From positions 326,741-384,240 of the forward strand of contig CAJNDS010002116.1 of NCBI GenBank assembly GCA_905221605.1: a DNA stretch of 57,500 nucleotides, written 5' to 3'. The stretch's first letter is position 1, and the number at the start of each line of letters is the position of its first letter. Both the position numbers and the translations under genes were made by a program. Under the pieces are notes generated by a model. That model ran no database searches. It saw only the letters and a program-made list of their open reading frames with translations, and was not told the origin of the DNA. Origin of the DNA: Symbiodinium natans. Lineage: Eukaryota > Sar > Dinophyceae > Suessiales > Symbiodiniaceae. This document shows positions 28,359 through 35,733 of this stretch, piece by piece.

Positions 28359-29126
28359 TTATAATTCCGATGATATTGTCATAGCTTTTTCAAAGCGTAT
28401 AAAGAACATACGATTTATATCTTTTGCATTTGTATTTATATATAAGAATGAATAGGGGGCATCGTTTATAGCTATTCTATACATTTCATATAATTCTTCT
28501 TTATTCACCAATGCGGAATTTTCTTCTAGAAATGAATTGACTTCATTCATATTTTTCAATCGGAATATAAATAAAGCGGATGTATTTAACCTTACGATTG
28601 GAGCAAGGACATTATATTTTTGAGTTGATAATAATACGGATATTGCATTGTGGCGACCACGAGTAAATAGGGAATGTAATATATTTGAATACCTTACGAA
28701 TTTTGGATCGTCCGCGAAATCATCAATGACAATTAATATTGAATGCAAATGTTTTTGCTTATTCTTTTTTTGATAATCAATAACTTTATGTTGCGTCTTT
28801 ATAATTTGATTTAGCGCTTCGGGATTATATTCTTCGAAGTATGTTTTTTCTTTTTCAGTATCTACATTCATATTTTCCGATATATGTTTTTTTACGCTGT
28901 TCCACGTATCATCGACGTGAACGCTAGGACTGAATATAAATATTCTTTCAAAGGAGCCTTTATAAATATTCAATATGAGATTTTGTATCAATACCGTTTT
29001 ACCGCCGGTAGAAGAGGCAACCAATATACCACGGAATGGAAGCGACGGCATCATATCATATTTTGAGCTTTTGTATTTATATTCTGGAATATCTATTGGT
29101 TTGACGATTGGAATGCTATTATTCAT
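28359..29126 (-). CDS. Packaging ATPase (FtsK/HerA, A32-like)
   Basis: 255 aa, intact. Walker A GILVASSTGGKTVLIQ with Gly-Lys-Thr at residues 42-44; Walker B HSILIVIDDFADD with Asp135-Asp136; a sensor-like segment VLLSTQKYNVLAPIVRLN (~165-182) with the conserved Gln. Length and layout match PLV/virophage/NCLDV A32-like genome-packaging ATPases, which pump DNA into the preformed capsid. Divergent from a 49-aa gene across 37 bases of AT-rich promoter. The only minus-strand gene right of the capsid block. Confidence 0.92.
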   Translation of the reverse strand: MNNSIPIVKPIDIPEYKYKSSKYDMMPSLPFRGILVASSTGGKTVLIQNLILNIYKGSFERIFIFSPSVHVDDTWNSVKKHISENMNVDTEKEKTYFEEYNPEALNQIIKTQHKVIDYQKKNKQKHLHSILIVIDDFADDPKFVRYSNILHSLFTRGRHNAISVLLSTQKYNVLAPIVRLNTSALFIFRLKNMNEVNSFLEENSALVNKEELYEMYRIAINDAPYSFLYINTNAKDINRMFFIRFEKAMTISSEL

Positions 29127-29163
29127 TATAAATACATAGAAGATTTTATATTTTAATTATATA

Positions 29164-29313
29164 ATGAATTACGACAAATACATAGAGGCGATAAATGAAA
29201 TAGAAGACGTCGAACAAATAATAATAACCGAGCCACGGTATAGGCGCTGTTGTTATTCCGTTTTGGAAATTTGCAAGGGAATTTTACAATATTTAACATT
29301 TAAGAAAAATTAA
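29164..29313 (+). CDS. 49-aa small protein
   Basis: Starts MNYDKYIEAINEIEDVEQII after TTAATTATATA, the same promoter style as other genes here. It has an amphipathic acidic N-terminal half and a C-terminal half with a Cys-Cys pair and hydrophobic residues (RRCCYSVLEICKGILQYLTF), possibly membrane-associated. Unknown function. Supported mainly by promoter position and its neat fit between the ATPase and the next gene. Confidence 0.5.
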   Translation: MNYDKYIEAINEIEDVEQIIITEPRYRRCCYSVLEICKGILQYLTFKKN

Positions 29314-29333
29314 AAAATATAAGGTTTAAAAAT

Positions 29334-29832
29334 ATGAGCGATAAGGAAGATGAAGAAAAACAAAAAAAACAATGGAGGATTTATATTAACACCTACCAGT
29401 TTAACCTGTTTGCCGTGTAGATGTAGAAAAAATTTATATCGTAAAGAAACGAAAACAACAAGCGACAAAGATAGTAAAACCATTTATATAATTGAAAATA
29501 GAAGTAGTTATAAAGTTGGTAGAGGAACAACACCCGATAATAATATTTTTACACCAGATCAATCCGGAAGTGTAGCCATTTGTGATAATGGATGGGGTCA
29601 AGGCAGGACACCAACACCTGAAGAATGCGACGAACGTATAGAAAAAAACGCTGATGATATTAAAGAATTGAAACAAAAATTGGAAATGAAAATTTACAAA
29701 ACAGAGGAGGATATTAAAGAACTTAAAGAAGATGTAAAAAAGTTAGATAAAGATGTTTATTATATTATAAAATGCAATAAGAAGAAACCAGAAACAATAA
29801 AAGAAACAAAAGATTTAACAACTATGGATTAA
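29334..29832 (+). CDS. Unknown protein with C-terminal coiled coil; start or frame uncertain
   Basis: The open frame from ATG 29350 gives 160 aa. An ATG at 29334 with a better promoter context (TTTAAAAAT before it) starts a different frame (MSDKEDEEKQKKQWRIYINT) that stops at 29420; the two frames meet at an A8 run near 29357-29364, so a homopolymer frame change is possible. The common body has Cys-rich LTCLPCRCRKN, a segment KVGRGTTPDNNIFTPDQSGS, and a coiled coil of Lys/Glu/Asp heptads (~95-140). No family recognised. Confidence 0.55.
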
Positions 29833-30118
29833 CATTTAAAAAATAAAATCTAATATATATTGGATGCGACGCAACACAGGCGCCTCGCATCTTTTGAAGT
29901 CCCTAGGTATTGAAACAGGAAAAGCCCCGATTGCGCCCTTTGCTATTGCGACCATTCACTACATAAGATAGTGGCTAATGAGTTTGATAAGAATTCATAA
30001 AATTCATATTTACAATTTGTTGTAAATATGAAATTAAAAAAATATTTATAAAAAAAAATATAGAAAAATTTTCTTAAAATTGTTTTAAAGAAATATTATT
30101 ATATATATTATAGTATAT
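29833..30118. other. Intergenic region with hairpin and upstream palindrome
   Basis: A GC-richer patch (29870-29960) of unknown origin is followed by a perfect palindrome with arms TTCATATTTACAA (30003-30015) and complement (30020-30032), loop 4. A degenerate version of the repeated TTTCTT...AAAGAAA palindrome occurs at about 30070-30093, before the gene at 30119. Confidence 0.6.
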
Positions 30119-30550
30119 ATGGAACATACAACATTGGAACAAATGTTAAACAAATTGACACTGGAAGACATTAAACAACAGCTCGCTTTATATCAAAAAC
30201 TGTATTATCATAAAAGAAGAACAGAGGAAGGTTTCAGCGAAGGAAAAAGAGAAAGCGCGAGACAGTATAACAAGAGAAAGGCTTTGGACAAAATCTTAAA
30301 CGATAAGAACATTGACATAATGAATAATTTAGAGCTTACCGAAACTAAAACAGCTGTTAAAACTAGCGCTTACAATAAACATTCACTAGATGATGTTGTA
30401 ATGTTGAAGCCTTTAAAAAAGGAAAAGAAGGAAAAAGAGGAAAAAGAGGACAAGAAGGAAAAGAAAGAAAAGAAAGAAAAGAAGGACAAGAAGGGAAAAC
30501 AGGATAAAACCGAAGGTAAAGAACAAGGTGAAGAAAATCAAAATAATTAA
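30119..30550 (+). CDS. Lys/Glu-rich small protein
   Basis: 143 aa. N-terminal ~60 residues are helical (MEHTTLEQMLNKLTLEDIKQ, then YQKLYYHKRRTEEGFSEGKR), middle neutral, C-terminal ~45 residues nearly all Lys/Glu/Asp (KKEKKEKEEKEDKKEKKEKK). The ATG follows TATAGTATAT directly. First gene of the right plus-strand block. The Lys/Glu tail looks disordered; DNA- or RNA-binding is possible. No homologue recognised. Confidence 0.65.
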   Translation: MEHTTLEQMLNKLTLEDIKQQLALYQKLYYHKRRTEEGFSEGKRESARQYNKRKALDKILNDKNIDIMNNLELTETKTAVKTSAYNKHSLDDVVMLKPLKKEKKEKEEKEDKKEKKEKKEKKDKKGKQDKTEGKEQGEENQNN

Positions 30551-30561
30551 AATATTGTAAG

Positions 30562-30752
30562 GTTTCCACCCTGCAAAGGTGAAAAAAAATAACCCTTCCA
30601 CCTGGTGGATTGGAAAACCCGAGTAAGGTGGAAGCATTAAAAAAACGAAGGAGCCCCCTAATCCACCTATAAGGTGGTTTGGGTTCCACCTGCAAGGTGG
30701 TTTGGGTTCCACCTGTAAGGTGGATTGGCTTCCACCTGCAAGGTGGATTGGA
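30562..30752. repeat. Tandem CCACCT...AGGTGG hairpin array
   Basis: Four 15-base inverted units CCACCT(N3)AGGTGG at 30663-30677, 30686-30700, 30709-30723 and 30732-30746, spaced exactly 23 bases apart, with further partial units at about 30564-30610 and 30628-30640. GC-rich relative to the surrounding virus. Each unit could fold on its own as a 6-bp stem. Confidence 0.85.
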
Positions 30753-30784
30753 ACAAAAATTTTAAAAAAAAATATATAGAAAAT

Positions 30785-30826
30785 TTTATTATAAAAATTT
30801 TTCTTTAAAAATGGTTTAAAGAAAAA
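30785..30826. promoter_or_regulatory. Repeated palindrome, copy 1
   Basis: Conserved ~41-base block with arms TTTCTTTAAA (30800-30809) and TTTAAAGAAA (30815-30824) and loop AATGG, preceded by TTATTATAAAAA. Located ~20 bases before the gene at 30843. See copies at 31363, 32896 and 33618. Confidence 0.85.
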
Positions 30827-30842
30827 AACTATACTATAATAT

Positions 30843-31352
30843 ATGTTATGTAGATGCCCGAGGTGCACCGACCAACAAAACACCATAAAACTTTTATGTG
30901 ACCAAGTTTTACGAAAAGACCTTTTTGATTTAGTCAGTTCTTTTAATCGTTGCAAGAAATGCGACGAAAAAATTAAAATGGACGAGTTTAAGAAAACATT
31001 CAACTCGATTCAATGGGGCATTCTGCACTATGCAAGGACTTTACAAGGAATAAAATCAGAAATCAATGACAAAAACATAAACAAACATATAAATAAAGAA
31101 TCGATGGGGTATATCAGATATGTCGGACACTGTTTAACATATGGACATAAACCATTGGACAGATACAAAATAGAATCAGACATTAAAATACAAAATATGA
31201 TACAGAGAAGAAAAAACAGAAAATTCGGAGACGATGATTTAGATTTAAACCTTTTAGCATATAAGTTCTTTTGCAATATTTTTCTAAAAAGTTTTGGTAA
31301 TGAAAAAGGGCAACGTATTAACAATATACTTTACAACATTTTGTTTTTATAA
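30843..31352 (+). CDS. Two-CxxC protein, family member 1
   Basis: 169 aa. Cys5-x2-Cys8 and Cys37-x2-Cys40 flank a helix with LLCDQVLRKDLFDLVSSFNR, giving a likely four-Cys zinc site. The rest is helical and basic with no recognised domain. It shares exact Cys spacing with 31425-31940 and near-exact with 32964-33539. The segment between the Cys pairs (VLxxDLxDLVSxF) is short and helix-like, F-box-like at most. Each family gene sits behind the same palindrome, so the three are paralogues with a common regulator. Could be transcription regulators or adaptor proteins; unknown. Confidence 0.75.
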   Translation: MLCRCPRCTDQQNTIKLLCDQVLRKDLFDLVSSFNRCKKCDEKIKMDEFKKTFNSIQWGILHYARTLQGIKSEINDKNINKHINKESMGYIRYVGHCLTYGHKPLDRYKIESDIKIQNMIQRRKNRKFGDDDLDLNLLAYKFFCNIFLKSFGNEKGQRINNILYNILFL

Positions 31353-31362
31353 AAATAGAAAA

Positions 31363-31403
31363 TTATTATAAAAATTTTTCTTTAAAAATGGTTTAAAGAA
31401 AAA
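31363..31403. promoter_or_regulatory. Repeated palindrome, copy 2
   Basis: Same block; arms 31377-31386 and 31392-31401. It lies between the stop at 31352 and the start at 31425, which follows TATTATATAT. Confidence 0.85.
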
Positions 31404-31424
31404 CTTTTATATAGTATTATATAT

Positions 31425-31940
31425 ATGGGCTTTGTCTGTGAGAGGTGCGCCGAGCAGAATGTCACTACACGACTTTTAGGTCGGCAGGTTTTACATAATG
31501 AGATTGGTGTCTTAATCAGTCCCTTTACAAGGTGCAGAGGGTGCGACGGAAGAGAAAATGCTGTGAGATTCAAAACAACAATGAAGAAACTACCTGCTTT
31601 TAGTTTTCCTCGGACGGTTCAACATTGTAAGGAAATGCTACGAGACAAACCTCTAAAAAAATACATAAACCGCTATACATTGTCTTTTTTGACAGATTTG
31701 AGATATGATGCTTTCGTGATTCAAAACAACAAAGAGCTTAAAGTTTTAATAAAAACAACCCGATATATAGACCTAGAATACAGAATAAATACAAATATGA
31801 AATCGTATTTAAAAAAGCCACCCACAATAGAACTAGAAGAAGTGGCTGTTAGATTTTTCAGTGATTATTTTCAACAGTATCTGGATAAGATAGACAGCGA
31901 TTATATGATAAAATTTTTAAAACAAATATTTGATAAATAA
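31425..31940 (+). CDS. Two-CxxC protein, family member 2
   Basis: 171 aa. Cys5/Cys8 (FVCERCAEQ) and Cys37/Cys40 (TRCRGCDGR), the same positions as in 30843-31352, with RLLGRQVLHNEIGVLISPFTR between them. C-terminal ~100 residues are helical and charged and align in general layout with member 1 (a 'R...L...K.Y.N...' helix set and an ELEEVAVRFFSDYF segment comparable to DLNLLAYKFFCNIF). Start directly after ATTATATAT. Paralogue of members 1 and 3. Confidence 0.75.
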   Translation: MGFVCERCAEQNVTTRLLGRQVLHNEIGVLISPFTRCRGCDGRENAVRFKTTMKKLPAFSFPRTVQHCKEMLRDKPLKKYINRYTLSFLTDLRYDAFVIQNNKELKVLIKTTRYIDLEYRINTNMKSYLKKPPTIELEEVAVRFFSDYFQQYLDKIDSDYMIKFLKQIFDK

Positions 31941-31959
31941 TATTCTAATTCTTCTTATT

Positions 31960-32876
31960 ATGGGCGATAATAAAAAGAATTCTATAATAAACGATGTTTA
32001 TTATGATAGAGCAGGTTTCGGAAGCAAAAAACAGACCTTGAAAGATGCAAGAGAGAAAGATAAAACTATTACAATGGCAGACGTTGATAATTTTTTTAGG
32101 GAAAATGTTGAACAGAAGAAGCAGATAAGAGGAAGAAACACCTTTATAGCACCAGAACCTTTTTACGAATTTCAATTTGATTTGTTTTTTATAAATGACC
32201 TTAAAAATCAAAAATTCAACATCGGGGCGATAATGATTGATGTGTTTAGTCGGTTTATGGTGGTAGTCCCGATTAAAAACAAGAACGAAGCAAGCATAGC
32301 ATCGGGAATCATAGAGGGCTTTAACAAAATGGGAGGAAAGCCAAAAATACTTTATACCGATGACGAGGGGGCATTACAGAAGGAAGCGATACAAAAATAT
32401 TTGAACGAGGAAGGCATACAGCACCACAGAACAGAGCACACGCTAATTTTAGTGAAAGAGCCATTAGAACATTTAAGGATATGCTTTATAAAAGAGTTGA
32501 AGCCGACGAAAAGAAAGGAAAACAAAATATCCAATGGACAGATTATATTTTTGAAATTTTACTAACATATAATAACAAAATGGAACATTCAGCTATAAAA
32601 ATGACACCGAAGGAAGCAATGAAGGAGAAGAACGAATTGAAGGCAAAACAAAATATGACCAGTCAAGCAACCAGAACTCGGAAATATCCCGAGATATCAG
32701 TGGGCAGTAAAGTTAAAATTTACAGGAAAAGGAAACAGGGAGAAAAAGAAAGGGTCAGTTTATGGAGCAAGGAAACATATGAAGTAGAAAAGATAGAGGA
32801 AAGGAACAACCAAAGTAATTTTTATGTAAAGGGCAACAGCCGACCATATTTAAGATTTGAACTTTTAAAACTTTAA
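31960..32876 (+). CDS. rve-type (retroviral-like) integrase, one frameshift
   Basis: Two frames, 31960-32565 and 32481-32876, make one integrase with a one-base loss-type frame change near 32440-32453. N-terminal part includes a helical region, then the catalytic core: Asp74 in YEFQFDLFF, strand NIGAIMIDVFSRFMVVVPI, Asp134 in YTDDEGAL, and the catalytic Glu codon at 32454-32456 just after the break, in the second frame (a SERAIRTFKDM context). So D,D and E are all present in the DNA but not in one frame. The C-terminus (VGSKVKIYRKRKQGEKERVS...FYVKGNSRPYLRFELLKL) is an SH3-like C-terminal domain as in Polinton integrases. It would have carried out insertion and made the ATCCA duplication. As it stands it is disrupted. 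Confidence 0.9.
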
Positions 32877-32895
32877 AAAAATATATATAGAAGTT

Positions 32896-32937
32896 TTTAT
32901 TATAAAAATTTTTCTTTAAAAATGGTTTAAAGAAAAA
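32896..32937. promoter_or_regulatory. Repeated palindrome, copy 3
   Basis: Arms 32911-32920 and 32926-32935, loop AATGG, between the integrase stop and the start at 32964. Confidence 0.85.
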
Positions 32938-32963
32938 AACATATAATATATTATATACATATA

Positions 32964-33539
32964 ATGTTCAAAATGTCTTATTGCTGGAAGTGCGAAGAAA
33001 TCAAAGAGCAACATAAGTTATTGAATAAAATGTTGCCTGATGATGTAGTAGAGTTGATAGGTGATTATGAAAAGTGTAATAATTGCAACGGTTGTATATA
33101 CTTTAATGACCATTACAAGAAGCCATACGAGGAAAATAAAGACCACTTTAAGGCAAGAATAACAATTCATTTTTTAATTTCACTTACGAAAATATTTGAT
33201 GAGTATGCAATGAAACCGAAACTAACAATGCACGATTACAAGTATATAATATACAACTCGCGACATCCATTAAAAAAACAAATGTTGAACTTTTTAGTTT
33301 CACCTCGCAGAGGGCGCGAAAAAAGTTCAACACAGTTCCTAAATAACTTATTAAGATGGAACGTTTTGTATAGAGATTTTGATAAATTATCTGAAATTTC
33401 AACAGGTGAAGACAGAGAAATTATAAAAGAAATAATTTTATCAATGTTTGATTTCATTAGGATATGTTGTTCTAAAACGAGGAAGTATAATGTAAGTGAA
33501 AAAGAATTGAGGGATTATTTAGATGAGAGGATGAAATAA
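32964..33539 (+). CDS. Two-CxxC protein, family member 3
   Basis: 191 aa from MFKMSYCWKC; an internal Met4 is an equally possible start. Cys7/Cys10 and Cys38/Cys41 (with Cys44) flank LLNKMLPDDVVELIGDYEK, the same arrangement as members 1 and 2. The C-terminus is longer, ending in a charged helix (VSEKELRDYLDERMK). Start after ATATTATATACATATA. It lies between the integrase and the replication gene, behind the shared palindrome. Confidence 0.75.
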   Translation: MFKMSYCWKCEEIKEQHKLLNKMLPDDVVELIGDYEKCNNCNGCIYFNDHYKKPYEENKDHFKARITIHFLISLTKIFDEYAMKPKLTMHDYKYIIYNSRHPLKKQMLNFLVSPRRGREKSSTQFLNNLLRWNVLYRDFDKLSEISTGEDREIIKEIILSMFDFIRICCSKTRKYNVSEKELRDYLDERMK

Positions 33540-33573
33540 ATGATTTAATAAACCATTGTTTATTAAATTATTT
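33538..33573. terminator. Near-perfect palindrome at gene end
   Basis: Arms AAATGATTTAATAAA (33538-33552) and TTTATTAAATTATTT (33559-33573), one mismatch, loop CCATTG, overlapping the stop codon of 32964-33539. Confidence 0.7.
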
Positions 33574-33617
33574 ATCAGATTTTTTTACACCCAAAAACTT
33601 TAAAAATATATAGGAAT

Positions 33618-33660
33618 TTTTATTATAAAAATTTTTCTTTAAAAATGGTTTAAAGAAAAA
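33618..33660. promoter_or_regulatory. Repeated palindrome, copy 4
   Basis: Arms 33634-33643 and 33649-33658, loop AATGG, ~35 bases before the replication gene start at 33694. Confidence 0.85.
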
Positions 33661-33693
33661 ATAATATATAAATATTAATATATAGTTTATAGT

Positions 33694-35733
33694 ATGAACA
33701 AGTTTGTAGAGAGCAATGTCAGGAAACTGAACAAACTGAAACAGGAGCGAATCAATAGCGCGAACAAAATCACACAAGCAACAAAAAACAGGCTAAATCA
33801 GATCGTAACACTTTACAAAGATAGGAAAATCGCAAATGTAGCAACCGCCGAGAACTTCATAAAAAACCTTACCAGCACCAATAAAAGAACAGCAGAAAAA
33901 GCGAGGGACAAATATAACGAACAAATTAAAGACCTTAAAAAGTCAAAACCACTAAACGAAAGAATAGCCGAAAAGAAAGGTATGAATACTTATATGGTGA
34001 ATTTTCAACTTTACACAACACGACACCCTAGAAACATCATTAAACCAGCATTTAAAAAATTCGGAATGGAATTTTACATAGAAAAGTTTGATATAAGACA
34101 GGTAACCGTCAAAGCAAAGGATTTCAACAAGGAATGGATTAAAAAGGTAATTTTTAGATTTGTTGATGAAGAAGGTTTTAAAGGTAAAGATCCAAGGAGG
34201 GTAGATAAAGAATTTGAGGAAATAATGGACATTTTAAGACAAGATAAAGATTTTAATAATTTAGTAAAAGAACTAATGGAACATTACGATAACCTTTTTG
34301 ATGCAATCAAAATTCAACAGGTGGAAAAAATCAGTAAAAGCGGTGAGAAATTTGACATATTGAAGGAAAACTTAACTGACGGAATACAACACGTTTCAAT
34401 GTATCATCGCTATATTTACACCGACCTTAACAGCAACTTAACAACATTGAGACAAGCAATTGAAAATAGCACACACGTAGAAAATCAATGTTGGATAAAT
34501 TCACTATCCGATTTTTACCGTGATACCTTAATGGACTATGGCAAAAGAAATCAACTGACTAGGGAAAAAATTATTGAAATTATAGGCAGAAGCGATTTTT
34601 ATAGCAATGGAGCGAGTATTGAAGAAATGGATAAGGTATTTAAGGCATTCAAAATACCAGCTAGAATTTACAACAGCTTCAACAAACTGATTTACAAACA
34701 CGAGCCCGAGCACAACAAACGAAGAATAAAGCCGTTTTATGCCATTGTAAAAAACAGCCATATATACACGATAAATAACGATCTAAAAAGTATAGAACAG
34801 AAACAAAACGAAGAAGAAGAAAGACCACTGGTGAAAGCATCCACAGACTACCATTTAAACGAAAAAGAAGAGCCACCTGAATTTAAAATGTTCAGAGACA
34901 CACACGACATTTTAAAAATGGTCAGTAAAGACAAAGAGCCAAAAACTATTCATTTAGTGCCCGAGCTAAACAATTTGACCGAAATATTTTTTGAACTAGT
35001 GAATGCTAGATATGAGCCACAGATCAGATTTCAAGCAGGCATTATAACACAAATAAAAATGAAACTTAAAAAAACCACCTTTATAATAAAAACCCAAAAC
35101 CTGATTAAGGACTCTTCTGATGGATGTATAGCAGTTGATAACGAAAAAACATACAACAATATGAACGATGCAATGTTTCATTTTAACAAAAGTCTGTTTA
35201 ATCCATTGCACAAGTCGTTTTATAACAAAGTTGATTTGGAAATTTACCACGAAGCAAAAACCATACCGCCAGCAGGACTTTTCACAGACAAGGGTTCCAT
35301 ACCAAAAAACCTAACCGAGATTGACATAACCAAAGCTTACACAAGCAGACTAGTAGGGATTACACAGGTGCCTGTTTTCAATCAGTTCGATGTTTGGAGA
35401 AAATGGTTTAAAGAGATGGGTTTTAACACGATGTCAGACTACACTTTATTTTTCGTTGAAGATTGTAGCCACTGTGGAATTGTAAAACCCAGCACCTTTT
35501 TAATGTTTAACAAGAGGTATAACCTGATTTACGGAAAATATTTGAAACAAATTGACACTAATAAACTGAACATATTGTATTATAAGACACCATCCTTTAT
35601 TCACGAGGTAAATTATAACGATTATGTAAAAGAATTATGGAACAAAAATATTAGCGACGAAGAGGAACTGGATAAACTGATTAAAAAACCTTATTGTAAA
35701 TGTCAATATCGGACTTTTGGAAAAAACGGGTAG
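33694..35733 (+). CDS. Replication protein, N-terminal part (polymerase-like, tentative)
   Basis: 679 aa, in frame to a stop at 35731-35733. Residues 1-95 are a basic coiled coil. Residues ~290-310 carry NQCWINSLSDFYRD, a conserved-looking Cys/Trp segment. Around residue 543, LTEIDITKAYTSRL resembles motif A of family-B polymerases (Asp with a following Tyr-x-Ser), in a setting used by protein-primed-type viral polymerases. No clear exonuclease motifs were recognised, so the polymerase call is tentative. The next frame continues the same protein: a one-base gain in the A6 run at 35721-35726 separates them. The start follows TTTATAGT and copy 4 of the palindrome. Confidence 0.7.
   Translation: MNKFVESNVRKLNKLKQERINSANKITQATKNRLNQIVTLYKDRKIANVATAENFIKNLTSTNKRTAEKARDKYNEQIKDLKKSKPLNERIAEKKGMNTYMVNFQLYTTRHPRNIIKPAFKKFGMEFYIEKFDIRQVTVKAKDFNKEWIKKVIFRFVDEEGFKGKDPRRVDKEFEEIMDILRQDKDFNNLVKELMEHYDNLFDAIKIQQVEKISKSGEKFDILKENLTDGIQHVSMYHRYIYTDLNSNLTTLRQAIENSTHVENQCWINSLSDFYRDTLMDYGKRNQLTREKIIEIIGRSDFYSNGASIEEMDKVFKAFKIPARIYNSFNKLIYKHEPEHNKRRIKPFYAIVKNSHIYTINNDLKSIEQKQNEEEERPLVKASTDYHLNEKEEPPEFKMFRDTHDILKMVSKDKEPKTIHLVPELNNLTEIFFELVNARYEPQIRFQAGIITQIKMKLKKTTFIIKTQNLIKDSSDGCIAVDNEKTYNNMNDAMFHFNKSLFNPLHKSFYNKVDLEIYHEAKTIPPAGLFTDKGSIPKNLTEIDITKAYTSRLVGITQVPVFNQFDVWRKWFKEMGFNTMSDYTLFFVEDCSHCGIVKPSTFLMFNKRYNLIYGKYLKQIDTNKLNILYYKTPSFIHEVNYNDYVKELWNKNISDEEELDKLIKKPYCKCQYRTFGKNG

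Noticed and set aside
30363-31003. Phe/Leu-rich minus-strand frames with apparent membrane segments
   Set aside because: They are antisense to Lys/Glu-rich coding and to the CCACCT array.
35717-35733. Programmed ribosomal frameshift in the replication gene
   Set aside because: A short A6 run is present, but two other long genes have similar single-base breaks at homopolymers, so error or decay is simpler; no stimulatory structure was seen.
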